A DNA stretch of 64,000 nucleotides from Lewinellaceae bacterium (GTDB lineage: Bacteria > Bacteroidota > Bacteroidia > Chitinophagales > Saprospiraceae). This document shows positions 1-8,803 of the stretch, piece by piece. Both the position numbers and the translations under genes were made by a program. How positions within the stretch are numbered: the first letter of the stretch is position 1; each line of letters begins with the position of its first letter. The stretch lies in the NCBI GenBank assembly GCA_016712415.1, contig JADJRC010000049.1:248001-312000 (forward strand), read 5' to 3'. Under the pieces are notes generated by a model. The model saw nothing but the letters and a program-made list of their open reading frames with translations, ran no database searches and was not told the DNA's origin.

Positions 1-2159
1 ACTGCTTTGTCAATTTCAAATTTTATCCCGAATCGGGGCCGGATTTTCAATACCTGAAAGACGGCGTACATTATGTGGAGGCCGACGGCAAAGGGCTGCA
101 TATACACGATGTACGCGACGAAAGTTTCGACTCGATCGTGCCGCTCAACCTTCCGTCGGAGGTGAAACGATACAACTGGTTCGACCTGAGCGACGACGAA
201 AGCACGATGCTGCTACGGACCGCCCAGGAACAAGTGTACCGCCATTCCGTTTTGGGGAAATATTTCGTTTACAACCTTAAAACCGGAAAAACGACGCCCG
301 TTTTTGACGAGGCCAAACAGCAGTTTGCCCAACTCTCCCCCGACGGCACGCGTGTGGCCTTTGTATCAAATAACGACCTGTACTACAAAGACCTGATAAC
401 CGGAAAAACAGTACGCATTACCCACGACGGTGAAAAAAACAGGATCATCAACGGCCTGGCCGACTGGGTTTATGAAGAAGAGTTCAGTCCGGCAACAGGC
501 GACGGTATGGCGGCTGCCAAATGGAGCCCTGACGGCTCTAAAATCGCCTTTATCCGCTTCGACGAAAGCCGGGTGCCCGAATTTCCGCTAACCTGGTATG
601 AGGGCGGCATGTATCCCCGCGAATCGTCGTTCAAATACCCAAAAGTCGGCGAACCCAATTCTCTGGTAAGTGTAAACCTGTACGATGCAGATGCCGGCAA
701 TATGGTCGGCAGGGTCATGGGCCTGGAAACCGACGATTATGTCCCCAGAATTAACTGGACTACCGGCAACCAGCTGGTTATTTCCCGCCTCAACCGTCGC
801 CAGGACACCCTCGAGTTGCTGATCGCCATGACCAATCGCGTGCTGTACGACGATGAGGACAGTACAAACTGGATACCGGTGCGCCCGCTGTTGCGCGAAA
901 CCGATGCCGCTTACGTGGATATCCACGACAACCTGATTTTCCTGCAGGACGGGAAGCGATTTTTGTGGACCAGCGAGCAAAACGGTTTTAACCACCTGTA
1001 CCTGTACGGCATGGATGGCCAACTGGAGCGGGCGCTGACTTCCGGCAATTTCGAGGTCACGGCATTCTACGGTGTCGATGAAAAAAACGGTAAATTTTAC
1101 TATCAAACCGCCACGCCGACTCCGATGGACCGGCAGGTGTGGGAGGGCGACCTGGGCGGCGGCACACCGAGGCTGCTCACCCCTCGTCCGGGTACCAGCG
1201 ATGCCTCTTTCAGTCCGTCGTTCGACTATTTCACCTGCATTTGGTCTGATGCCAATACACCGCCCGTCGTGACACTTTGCAATCGATCGGGGCAGACCCA
1301 GCGCACCTTTGCAGATAACAACCGAATCAAAAAATTACGGGAGGAATACGGCTTTTCCGAAAAAACCTTTTTCACCTTCAACCTCGCTCCCGGCGATGCA
1401 CCGGGCGGCCCGGCATCTGCTCTGCCGGGAACGACCCTGAACGGCTGGATCATCAAACCCGCCGATTTCGACTCCACCCAAAAATACCCTGTATTATTCA
1501 GCGTCTATGGCGGACCGGCATCCCAAAACGTTCAAAATCAATACGATGGATACTACGGCACCTGGCATCAGGTTCTGGCACAGAATGGATATATCATTGC
1601 CAGTGTCGACAACCGGGGCACCGGAGGGCGGGGGCGTGATTTCAAAAAATGCACCCAGCTCCAACTCGGCAAGTTGGAAACGGAAGACCAGATCGCAGCA
1701 GCCCGGTATCTGGGCAGCCTGCCCTGGGTAGATGCCGGCCGGATGGGCATCTGGGGCTGGAGTTTTGGCGGTTACCTCAGTACATCCTGCATTCTGAAGG
1801 GCGCCGGCGTATTTAAAATGGCGATGGCCGTAGCGCCTGTGACCAACTGGAAGTGGTATGATACCGCATATACCGAGCGGTATATGCATACCCTGGCCGA
1901 CAATGCCAAAGGGTATGAGGAGAACTCGCCGGTCAACTTTGCCGGTCTGCTCAAGGGCGACAACTACCTGATCTGCCACGGCACAACCGACGACAACGTA
2001 CATTGGCAGCAAACCCTGGAAATGATCAATGCACTCGTGAAGGCCAACAAGCAGTTTGAGACGTACTACTATCCGAACCGCGATCACAACATCGCAGGAA
2101 ACAACGCGACGCGGCACCTTTTCACAAAACTGACCAGTTTCATACTGGAAAAACTGTAA
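1..2159 (+). CDS. S9-family dipeptidyl peptidase IV, 5' end outside window
   Basis: Serine peptidase of the DPP-IV type, expected to act in the periplasm or at the outer membrane and release N-terminal dipeptides from Xaa-Pro or similar substrates. The frame is already open at base 3, ahead of an in-frame GTG at 75, so the true start with signal peptide lies outside the window. About 450 residues of WD-like beta-propeller (repeated SPDGSKIAF-type blades) precede a prolyl-oligopeptidase catalytic domain. The nucleophile serine sits in GWSFGG (about 1756-1773), the aspartate in GTTDDNVH (about 1980-2003) and the histidine in RDHNIAG (about 2080-2100), so all three catalytic residues are present. 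It ends 14 bases before the convergent methylase gene. Exact substrate preference cannot be read from the sequence. Confidence 0.92.
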   Translation, partial: CFVNFKFYPESGPDFQYLKDGVHYVEADGKGLHIHDVRDESFDSIVPLNLPSEVKRYNWFDLSDDESTMLLRTAQEQVYRHSVLGKYFVYNLKTGKTTPVFDEAKQQFAQLSPDGTRVAFVSNNDLYYKDLITGKTVRITHDGEKNRIINGLADWVYEEEFSPATGDGMAAAKWSPDGSKIAFIRFDESRVPEFPLTWYEGGMYPRESSFKYPKVGEPNSLVSVNLYDADAGNMVGRVMGLETDDYVPRINWTTGNQLVISRLNRRQDTLELLIAMTNRVLYDDEDSTNWIPVRPLLRETDAAYVDIHDNLIFLQDGKRFLWTSEQNGFNHLYLYGMDGQLERALTSGNFEVTAFYGVDEKNGKFYYQTATPTPMDRQVWEGDLGGGTPRLLTPRPGTSDASFSPSFDYFTCIWSDANTPPVVTLCNRSGQTQRTFADNNRIKKLREEYGFSEKTFFTFNLAPGDAPGGPASALPGTTLNGWIIKPADFDSTQKYPVLFSVYGGPASQNVQNQYDGYYGTWHQVLAQNGYIIASVDNRGTGGRGRDFKKCTQLQLGKLETEDQIAAARYLGSLPWVDAGRMGIWGWSFGGYLSTSCILKGAGVFKMAMAVAPVTNWKWYDTAYTERYMHTLADNAKGYEENSPVNFAGLLKGDNYLICHGTTDDNVHWQQTLEMINALVKANKQFETYYYPNRDHNIAGNNATRHLFTKLTSFILEKL

Positions 2160-2173
2160 CCGGCCAGCATCGG

Positions 2174-2890
2174 CTAGCGCCCCCGGTAGATCATAAAAAC
2201 AGCAGGCAACTTTTCAAGGGATTGCCGTTCCATATTTTTCCAGGTACTGACGGGCAGTGAACGGATAAACTCGGCCGCGCCGGTCAGGTCCTGCGCCACG
2301 CCGAAAAGGGTGTCGCCCTGCAAGGTGTCCAGGGCAACCTCCAGTACCATCTGGCTGCGGTAGGGTGTTTCGATGAACAGTTGTGTCTGATCCTGGTGGC
2401 GGGTCAGGTTTTCCAGCCGGCGCAGGTCGCGGGCCAGTTCGGGGCGCTTGGGCGACAGGTATCCGTGAAAGGCAAACTGCTGCCCGCTCATGCCCGATGC
2501 CATCAGGGCCAGCAGTATCGACGACGGGCCCACCAGGGGCGCCACACGCACGCCTTCGCGGTGTGCCAGCGCAACCACCGCCGCTCCGGGATCGGCGACA
2601 CCCGGACAGCCTGCTTCGGAAAGCAGGCCTACATCCCTGCCTGCCTTGATTGCTTCCATAAAAGCCTGCTCCGCTTCCATAGGCTGGCGGTTATCACTCA
2701 GTTCCGCAAAAACCATTTCCTGCAGGGGTTTTTCCGGCCGCAGGCTCTTGATAAAATGGCGCGCCGTTTTGGCGCGTTCCACAATGAAAACGTCCAGATT
2801 CCGGACGATATCCTGCACATAGGGAGGGATCGTGTGTCCGGCATTTTCGCTGATCGGGCAGGGGATAAGGTAGAGTACGGGTTTTTGCAT
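2174..2890 (-). CDS. RsmI-like tetrapyrrole-methylase family SAM-dependent methyltransferase
   Basis: SAM-dependent methyltransferase of the tetrapyrrole methylase fold, the family that contains RsmI (2'-O-methylation of C1402 in 16S rRNA). The start is set at MQKPVLYLIPCP because family similarity begins there; an ATG nine bases upstream (2899) is also possible, and the open frame further upstream (to 3133) is unlikely to be coding. Visible family signatures are the N-terminal YLIP strand, LLSEAGCPGVADPG (SAM site, equivalent to SDAGTPGISDPG of RsmI) and GPSSILLALMASG. At 238 residues it fits the shorter Bacteroidota paralogue that coexists with canonical RsmI, so I do not assign the rsmI symbol. 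It is divergent from scpA across about 170 bases rich in short repeats of the type CAATG. Confidence 0.85.
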   Translation of the reverse strand: MQKPVLYLIPCPISENAGHTIPPYVQDIVRNLDVFIVERAKTARHFIKSLRPEKPLQEMVFAELSDNRQPMEAEQAFMEAIKAGRDVGLLSEAGCPGVADPGAAVVALAHREGVRVAPLVGPSSILLALMASGMSGQQFAFHGYLSPKRPELARDLRRLENLTRHQDQTQLFIETPYRSQMVLEVALDTLQGDTLFGVAQDLTGAAEFIRSLPVSTWKNMERQSLEKLPAVFMIYRGR

Positions 2891-3062
2891 TGCTGTCATT
2901 GTTGGAATTGTTACATTGCTGGGATTGGTGGCGTTGGTGGGTAAAGAGAGGCAGGACAAAAGTAGACAAAGCACTTCAGGAAGAAAATGAAAAGCCAATG
3001 CCGGGCAATTCCATATTTTCGCAACGCCAAACCGGCAAAGCCAGCAATGCAGCAATGCAACA

Positions 3063-3842
3063 ATGACAAACGAAACCTTCACGATAAAACTCCCGGTCTT
3101 TGAAGGCCCTTTCGATCTGCTCCTGTTTTTCATTGAGCGGGACGAGCTCGATATTTACAATATCCCAATTGCGAAGATCACCGACGATTTTCTCGACTAC
3201 ATGCGCCATATGGAGTCGATGAACATCGACCTTGCATCCGAATTTATCGTGGTGGCTGCCACCCTCATGCGGATCAAGGCCAAGATGTTGTTGCCGCGCA
3301 AACAGGTGGATGAAGAAGGCAATGAAATTGACCCGCGTCAGGAACTGGTAGACCGCCTGCTGGAGTACAAGCGCTATAAAAGCGTGCTCGAAGACCTGCG
3401 CAGGCTCGAGGAAATGCGCGCATTTATGAATCCTCGCGGCTACGCAACTGCCGAGTTGCGCAAGCTCGCGGAACACGCGCTGGCCGATGCCGAAATGGAA
3501 TCAGTCACCCTGTACAAACTCCTCCGCGTATTCGAGCGTTTGCTGACCCGTTTTGAGGATGAGCAAAAAACCAGGCGTATACACACCGTTTACAACTATA
3601 ATTACACCATTCAGGAACAACGCAGGTACCTGACGACGCAGCTGAGAACAAAAGGGAAAACAGATTTCGAGGGCCTGTTTCTGAAACTGGAAAACCGTAT
3701 CCACGCCATCGTCACTTTCCTGGCACTGCTTGAATTGCTCAATGAGCAGGAAATCGCGCTGGTACAGGGAGAAGGGATCAACAATTTTTGGCTCACCTTG
3801 CCGGAGCCAACGGCGGAGGAAGCAGAACAACCGGAAGGTTAA
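3063..3842 (+). CDS. scpA: Segregation and condensation protein A
   Basis: Kleisin subunit of the bacterial SMC-ScpAB condensin, bridging the SMC heads in chromosome compaction and segregation. The 259-residue protein has the family opening (KLPVFEGPFDLLLFFIERDELD, read at residues 8-29, with PFDLLL as hallmark), the helical DEFLxY-like stretch around residue 45, and a C-terminal winged-helix region (FLALLELLNEQEIALVQ). Length is normal for the family. Its stop codon overlaps that of the convergent queD-type gene by four bases, within an imperfect palindrome at 3831-3850. No scpB is present in the window. Confidence 0.95.
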   Translation: MTNETFTIKLPVFEGPFDLLLFFIERDELDIYNIPIAKITDDFLDYMRHMESMNIDLASEFIVVAATLMRIKAKMLLPRKQVDEEGNEIDPRQELVDRLLEYKRYKSVLEDLRRLEEMRAFMNPRGYATAELRKLAEHALADAEMESVTLYKLLRVFERLLTRFEDEQKTRRIHTVYNYNYTIQEQRRYLTTQLRTKGKTDFEGLFLKLENRIHAIVTFLALLELLNEQEIALVQGEGINNFWLTLPEPTAEEAEQPEG

Positions 3843-4249
3843 CCGACCGGATACTCCACAAAATTGCGCGGCGTCTCGTAGAGCCGGATATGCAGGTCGT
3901 ATTTCTCGTCCAGGCGCCGCCGGAGTATTTGCCATATAACCACGCAAATATTCTCGGCCGTTGGATTGAGGCTGCGAAACTCTTCCGTATCCAGATTGAG
4001 GTTTTTGTGGTCAAAACGGGATTCTATTTCCTGCCTGACCAGGCCGGCCAGCCAGCCCAGATCGATCACCATACCCGTTTCCGGATCAATATCGCCCGTC
4101 ACTTTCACCTCCAGTTCGTAGTTGTGGCCGTGCCAGTTGGGATTATTGCACAGCCCGAATACCTCCTTGTTGCGCGCGTCGGACCATGCCGGAACGTGCA
4201 GGCGGTGTGCGGCATTAAAATGGGCGCGGCGTATGACGGATACTTTCAT
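3839..4249 (-). CDS. queD: 6-pyruvoyl tetrahydropterin synthase / QueD family protein
   Basis: Zinc enzyme of the PTPS/QueD family acting on dihydroneopterin triphosphate, either making 6-carboxytetrahydropterin for queuosine or 6-pyruvoyl-tetrahydropterin for biopterin. Zinc ligands are visible as the His of AAHRL (residue about 15) and the two His of HGHNY (about 40-42); the catalytic Cys lies in CNNPNWHGHNY, a spacing that resembles the animal-type PTPS more than E. coli QueD. The DHKNLN and PTAEN motifs and the C-terminal glutamate in YETPRN are present. Length of 136 residues is typical. It is convergent with scpA. The substrate end product cannot be settled from sequence; the symbol follows the usual annotation for this family in Bacteroidota. 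Confidence 0.85.
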   Translation of the reverse strand: MKVSVIRRAHFNAAHRLHVPAWSDARNKEVFGLCNNPNWHGHNYELEVKVTGDIDPETGMVIDLGWLAGLVRQEIESRFDHKNLNLDTEEFRSLNPTAENICVVIWQILRRRLDEKYDLHIRLYETPRNFVEYPVG

Positions 4250-4731
4250 GGCGACAGTGGGGATGTGCGGCGTGATGCAGTAAGCGCTTTAACCGGGAAA
4301 AGCGCGTTTTGTTTTACGGGGAAGTGCCGTACCTTCGCTGCCGGCACAAAATCAAGGATCTGATAATTCAGCAGACGAATGGCAGAGCAGGGCATGGAAA
4401 TACGACAAAACTGAATTAGAAGCCTTCGCAGAAACAAAGGTATTTATTTGTGTTGTGAACTCTGTTGGAGTCCGCACACTACAATAGGAACAACTCCTGG
4501 ATATTTTCCATCACTCCAAACGGCAACCCTTGGAGTGTAATCCGCAAAACTTGTATAACATTCTGAAAAAACATTACAACCATTCAGAATACCTGGTTTA
4601 CACGTGGAGTTGAACCGATAAGCGTTGCCGTTCCCTTTTTCTGCGAAGTCTTTACCGAATTATTTTCAGACCTGTAAGGTTTTGAAAACCCCGGAGGTCC
4701 GGGTATTAACAGGCTAAAAGACTATTGCAGC
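4250..4731. other. Intergenic stretch between queD-type gene and holB
   Basis: About 480 bases with no credible coding sequence, tRNA or known RNA. The short open frames here lack family similarity and codon pattern. It must hold promoters for the two divergent flanking genes; I found no exact TAnnTTTG box. The one clear structure is the 31-base palindrome at 4669-4699. Confidence 0.6.
4669..4699. repeat. 31-base intergenic palindrome, hairpin in holB leader
   Basis: Arms pair as GACCT...AGGTC on the outside and GGTTTT...AAAACC on the inside, with a one-base centre and a mismatched four-base interval on each side. The palindrome lies 33 bases before the holB start, so it would form in the 5' untranslated region. 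It resembles the small interspersed palindromes beginning GACCTGTAAGG seen between genes in other Bacteroidota, but only one copy is present here. Confidence 0.55.
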
Positions 4732-5841
4732 GTGAAATTCAGCGACATCATCGGTCAGGGCAGGACGAAGTCATTCCTGCAGCGCCTCGCAAAAAGCGAG
4801 CGTGTGCCGCATGCCTTGCTCTTTCTCGGATCAACCGGAAGCGGCAACCTCGCGCTGGCCGTGGCTTTCGCGCAACTGTTGCAGTGCGAAAACGCCGGTG
4901 AAGAAGCCTGCGGCGACTGCCCCGCCTGCCGCAAAGCCGCACAGTTCGCGCATCCCGACGTGCATTTTTCCTTCCCCACCGTGGGCGCCAATGCAGTGAG
5001 TACCGACTTCCTGAAAGCCTGGCGCAGCGCACTCGGGGAAAACCCCTACCGCGATATCAATGCCTGGCTCCAGCAACTGGGCGCAGAAAACAAGCAGGGC
5101 AACATCACCAAGGATGAATGCAACGCAATCATCAAAAAACTGAGCCTCAAAGCCTTTGAAGGCCGGTATAAAATCCTGGTCATGTGGCTGCCCGAATACC
5201 TCGGCAAGGAGGGCAACAGGCTGCTGAAACTCATAGAGGAGCCGCCAGAACAGACGATTTTCCTGCTGGCAGCCGAGAACCAGGAGATGATCCTCAATAC
5301 CATTCTCAGCCGCTGTCAGATTGTCAAAACAGAATTGCTCGGCGATGATGATATAGTAGAAGGCCTGCACCGGAAACGAAGTATTGATCCGGACCGCGCC
5401 AGACAGATCGCATTCCTGGCCGGCGGCGATTTCAATCTCGCGCTTCAACTTGCCGATAACCCTGAAAACGACGACGCCCGGTTCCTGCTCGACTGGTTCC
5501 GGAGGTGCTGGCGCGGAAACGGCGTCGAACTGGTGCAATGGACAGAAGCATTCGCCAAACTGGGCCGGGAAAACCAGAAGCAGTTTCTTCAGTATGGCCT
5601 GCATTTTCTCCGCGAACTGATGGCGCTCGTCGCCACCGGCAACACGGCGGTTCGCTTACGCCCCGAAGAACTCTCTACGGCACAAAACATGGCAAAAGTG
5701 CTTGATTTTGAAAAAATTACGCAACTTGCCGGGCTATTCAACGACAATGTCTACTACATTGAAAGGAATGCCAACCCGAAAATCCTGTTTCTGGACACCT
5801 CGATCCGGATGAACCATATCCTCAAAAACGAACCATTTTAA
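4732..5841 (+). CDS. holB: DNA polymerase III subunit delta'
   Basis: Clamp-loader subunit of the replicative polymerase. GTG start at 4732 gives the typical opening KFSDIIGQ. The RFC-fold N-terminal domain carries the four-cysteine zinc module (CENAGEEACGDCPAC, about residues 52-66). The P-loop reads GSTGSGN, with asparagine where ATPases have lysine, as expected for the non-ATP-binding delta' subunit. The SRC sensor motif follows at NTILSRCQ (about residue 193). C-terminal helical collar domain about 220-369. The ricT-like gene follows 26 bases downstream and probably shares the transcript, an arrangement common in Bacteroidota. Confidence 0.93.
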   Translation: MKFSDIIGQGRTKSFLQRLAKSERVPHALLFLGSTGSGNLALAVAFAQLLQCENAGEEACGDCPACRKAAQFAHPDVHFSFPTVGANAVSTDFLKAWRSALGENPYRDINAWLQQLGAENKQGNITKDECNAIIKKLSLKAFEGRYKILVMWLPEYLGKEGNRLLKLIEEPPEQTIFLLAAENQEMILNTILSRCQIVKTELLGDDDIVEGLHRKRSIDPDRARQIAFLAGGDFNLALQLADNPENDDARFLLDWFRRCWRGNGVELVQWTEAFAKLGRENQKQFLQYGLHFLRELMALVATGNTAVRLRPEELSTAQNMAKVLDFEKITQLAGLFNDNVYYIERNANPKILFLDTSIRMNHILKNEPF

Positions 5842-5867
5842 CCTTAACCTGATCATAAAACACATAT

Positions 5868-7322
5868 ATGGGCTGCATAGGATGTTCCTGTTCTACCGGA
5901 AAAGACAATGCCAAGGGCTGCCGCTCCAACGGCGGCTGCGCCACGGGCGGATGCAACCGGCATAATACTTACGACTGGATAACTGCACTCGGTATTCGCG
6001 ATGCGCACCCCTTCGACGTCGTGGAAGTAAGTTTTAAAAACGGCTCCCGGAAAGACTTTTTCAAAAACCCCCAATATACACGCGCCACCACTGGCGACTG
6101 GGTTATCGTAGAATCCGCTTCCGGCGGCTTTGACGTCGGCAAGGTGTCGCTCTCCGGCGAACTCGTGCGCCTGCAAATGAAGCGCAAACGTGTACGACCC
6201 GATGCGCGCCTGTCGACCGTGGTGCGCAAGGCCCACGAACGCGATATCGAACGCCTCGATGAGGTGCGCCAACAGGAAAAGGAGGTGATGGTCAAAGCGC
6301 GCGTCATTGCCCGGACGCTCGATCTCAACATGAAGGTCGGCGACGTAGAGTTTCAGGGCGACGGCCGTAAATGCACGTTTTACTATACCGCCGACGGCCG
6401 TGTCGATTTCCGCGAACTGATCCGCAGCTATGCCCGCGAGTTCAAGGTAAAGATCGAAATGCGCCAGATCGGCGCCCGCCAGGAATCGGCCCGCATCGGA
6501 GGCCTCGGCAACTGTGGCCGCGAATTGTGTTGCTCGACCTGGCTCGCAGAGTTCAAAAGCGTCAACACCGCCGCCGCGCGGTACCAAAACCTGGCGATCA
6601 ACCAGACCAAACTTTCCGGTATGTGCGGCCGGCTCAAATGCTGCCTCAACTACGAACTCGATACCTATATCGATGCACTGGAGGACTTCCCCGATCGCGC
6701 CGAACGCATCAAAACCGCGGCAGGACTGGCTATTCTGGTCAAAACAGATGTGTTCAAACGCCTCATGTACTATACCTATGCCGAAAACAGGGGCAAATTT
6801 TTTCCCCTGCACGTAGATCAGATATGGGAAGCGCTTGATATGATCAAACAGGGAAAAATGCCCGGCAGTCTCGAAGATATTCAGGCTATGGCGCCGCCGC
6901 CCGAAGAGATAGAGGAGGAAGAACCGGATTTTGAAAACGTGGAGAATGTGCTCGAACTGCCCATCGAGAAACGCAAAAAGAAAAAGAAAAGAAAAAATAA
7001 AAACCGCGACCGCTCCCAAAGCGCCGCTGCCGCCGTGGAAAAAGCCGCTCAGGACGACTCCCGTCATTCGAAGCAGCCGGGCAATAAACCCGGCAGACAA
7101 CCCGACCGCCGCGACGACGGCAGCCGCAGACAGGCCGGTAGGCCGGAACAACGCCCGCCCCAGCATAAGCAGGGCCCGCCGCCACCTAAAGACCAGACCC
7201 GCCCGGACCACCCGCCGGCCCCCAAGCCCGACGACCGGCAAGGCCCGCCCGACGACCAGAACAACAACCGGGACCGCAACCCTGATAAAAGGAAATTCAA
7301 AGGGAAAGGACCGCGAAAATGA
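5868..7322 (+). CDS. ricT: PSP1-domain protein, RicT-like, with long charged C-terminal tail
   Basis: Member of the PSP1 superfamily related to RicT (YaaT), part of an Fe-S-containing complex that in Bacillus affects RNA maturation. The 484-residue protein starts with a Cys-rich segment (CIGCSC, residues 3-8), then the PSP1 core (about 60-300) with two CC-containing motifs, CGRELCCSTW and CGRLKCCLNYE. From about residue 330 there is an acidic patch followed by roughly 120 residues of low complexity, rich in Lys, Arg, Pro, Asp and Gln. This tail is absent from the shorter classical RicT and is probably disordered, perhaps RNA-binding. The gene lies 26 bases after holB. Function in Bacteroidota is inferred only from family membership. 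Confidence 0.85.
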   Translation: MGCIGCSCSTGKDNAKGCRSNGGCATGGCNRHNTYDWITALGIRDAHPFDVVEVSFKNGSRKDFFKNPQYTRATTGDWVIVESASGGFDVGKVSLSGELVRLQMKRKRVRPDARLSTVVRKAHERDIERLDEVRQQEKEVMVKARVIARTLDLNMKVGDVEFQGDGRKCTFYYTADGRVDFRELIRSYAREFKVKIEMRQIGARQESARIGGLGNCGRELCCSTWLAEFKSVNTAAARYQNLAINQTKLSGMCGRLKCCLNYELDTYIDALEDFPDRAERIKTAAGLAILVKTDVFKRLMYYTYAENRGKFFPLHVDQIWEALDMIKQGKMPGSLEDIQAMAPPPEEIEEEEPDFENVENVLELPIEKRKKKKKRKNKNRDRSQSAAAAVEKAAQDDSRHSKQPGNKPGRQPDRRDDGSRRQAGRPEQRPPQHKQGPPPPKDQTRPDHPPAPKPDDRQGPPDDQNNNRDRNPDKRKFKGKGPRK

Positions 7323-7350
7323 TTTTTTTGCAAACCCTTTGCGGTTTATT
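7310..7350 (+). terminator. Possible terminator at the end of ricT
   Basis: ACCGC-g-AAA at 7310-7318 can pair with TTTGCGGT at 7338-7345, giving an eight-pair stem with one bulged base, a 19-base loop and a following TTATTTT. The 5' arm lies inside the last ricT codons. The loop is long, so this is tentative; the same stretch could instead carry the lpdA promoter. Confidence 0.35.
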
Positions 7351-7382
7351 TTGTCCTGATAATTGCCATTGCTAAAAACACT

Positions 7383-8789
7383 ATGAAATACGACGTCACC
7401 GTCATCGGCTCCGGTCCCGGAGGATATGTAGCCGCCATTCGTTGCGCACAGCTCGGCCTGCGCACCGCCATTATCGAACGCTATCCCGTGCTTGGAGGCA
7501 CCTGCCTCAATGTAGGCTGTATCCCGTCCAAAGCGCTCCTCGACTCCAGCGAACATTACCACAACGCCCATTCAACCTTCAAGACGCACGGCATCGACAT
7601 AAAAGACCTCAAGGTCAACCTGCCGCAGATGATCAGCCGGAAAAACGACGTAGTGCTCGACAACAATAAGGGCGTGGAATTTCTGATGAAGAAAAACAAA
7701 ATTGACGTCTTCCACGGCCACGGGTCATTTGTAAACAAAAACAGGATCAGCGTTGCCGGCACGGGCGGGTCGAATGAAGAAATCGAGACCGAACGGGTCA
7801 TCATCGCCACAGGCTCCAAACCCATCGTGCCTGCCAGTTTTAATTACGATAAAAAACGCGTCATCACCTCTACCGAAGCCCTCAACATCGAAAAAGTGCC
7901 GGGCAGCATGATCGTTATCGGCGGCGGGGTTATCGGGCTTGAACTGGGCAGCGTGTATGCCCGGCTCGGTACAGAGGTCACCGTGGTGGAATACCTTGAC
8001 CGCATCATCGCCACCATGGATGCCGATTGCAGCCGGGAACTGATGAAAAGTATGAAAAACCTCGGCGTCAAGTTCCACCTGCGCCATGCCGTCACCGAGG
8101 TCACGCCCACTAAGAGCAAAGTAAAAGTAGTAGCCAAAAGTCGCGACGACGAATCCAAAACCCTCTCGTGGGACGTCGATTATTGTCTTGTTGCCATTGG
8201 CCGACGCCCTTATACCGACAAACTGGGTCTCGAAAATATTGGCATCACCCCCGACGAAAAGGGCCGTATTCCTGTCGACAGCCATCTGCAGACCTCAGTG
8301 CCGGGCATTTATGCCATCGGCGATGTGATCCAGGGCGCCATGCTGGCGCACAAGGCCGAAGAAGAGGGTGTGTTTGTCGCCGAAGTTATGTCCGGACAAA
8401 AACCGCACATCAACTACAACCTGATTCCGGGCGTCGTCTATACCTGGCCGGAGGTAGCCTCGGTGGGGTATACAGAAGAACAACTCAAGGAAATGGGTAT
8501 TCCATACAAACCGGGCAAATTTCCCTTCCGGGCACTCGGCCGCGCCCGCGCGAGCATGGACCTCGACGGCATGGTTAAAGTGCTGGCCCACAAGGAAACC
8601 GATGAAATACTCGGCGTACACATCGTAGGCGCCCGCGCAGCCGATATGATCGCCGAAGCGGTGGCACTCATGGAATTCCGCGCTTCCGCAGAAGATGCTG
8701 CGCGGATGAGCCATGCACACCCCACCTACACGGAGGCATTCAAAGAGGCCAGCCTTGCCGCAACGGCGAACCGTCCGTTGCACCTGTAA
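7383..8789 (+). CDS. lpdA: Dihydrolipoyl dehydrogenase
   Basis: FAD-dependent E3 subunit that reoxidises dihydrolipoamide in the 2-oxoacid dehydrogenase complexes and the glycine cleavage system. Domain order is FAD-binding (GSGPGGYVAA at residue about 9), redox-active disulfide GGTCLNVGCIPS (about 38-49), NAD-binding (IGGGVIGLELGS, about 178-189), second FAD motif (IYAIGDV, about 308) and dimerisation domain with the catalytic HAHPTYTE His-Glu pair near the C-terminus. Length of 468 residues is standard. No E1 or E2 genes are adjacent; gcvH, another lipoyl protein, lies 8 kb downstream. Confidence 0.96.
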   Translation: MKYDVTVIGSGPGGYVAAIRCAQLGLRTAIIERYPVLGGTCLNVGCIPSKALLDSSEHYHNAHSTFKTHGIDIKDLKVNLPQMISRKNDVVLDNNKGVEFLMKKNKIDVFHGHGSFVNKNRISVAGTGGSNEEIETERVIIATGSKPIVPASFNYDKKRVITSTEALNIEKVPGSMIVIGGGVIGLELGSVYARLGTEVTVVEYLDRIIATMDADCSRELMKSMKNLGVKFHLRHAVTEVTPTKSKVKVVAKSRDDESKTLSWDVDYCLVAIGRRPYTDKLGLENIGITPDEKGRIPVDSHLQTSVPGIYAIGDVIQGAMLAHKAEEEGVFVAEVMSGQKPHINYNLIPGVVYTWPEVASVGYTEEQLKEMGIPYKPGKFPFRALGRARASMDLDGMVKVLAHKETDEILGVHIVGARAADMIAEAVALMEFRASAEDAARMSHAHPTYTEAFKEASLAATANRPLHL

Positions 8790-8803
8790 TTCAGCGGCGG
8801 CGA

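Noticed and set aside
3831..3850. Palindrome over the overlapping stops of scpA and the PTPS gene as a terminator
   Set aside because: It is symmetrical but without a loop and with two mismatched positions per arm, so a stable RNA hairpin is unlikely.
4250..4731. tRNA or other RNA gene in the 480-base gap before holB
   Set aside because: No cloverleaf, T-loop GTTCRANNC or CCA-proximal pattern could be found on either strand.
5853..7571. 572-residue minus-strand open frame over the RicT-like gene and start of lpdA
   Set aside because: The plus strand carries both PSP1 cysteine motifs and the lpdA disulfide site, and the minus translation shows no family pattern.
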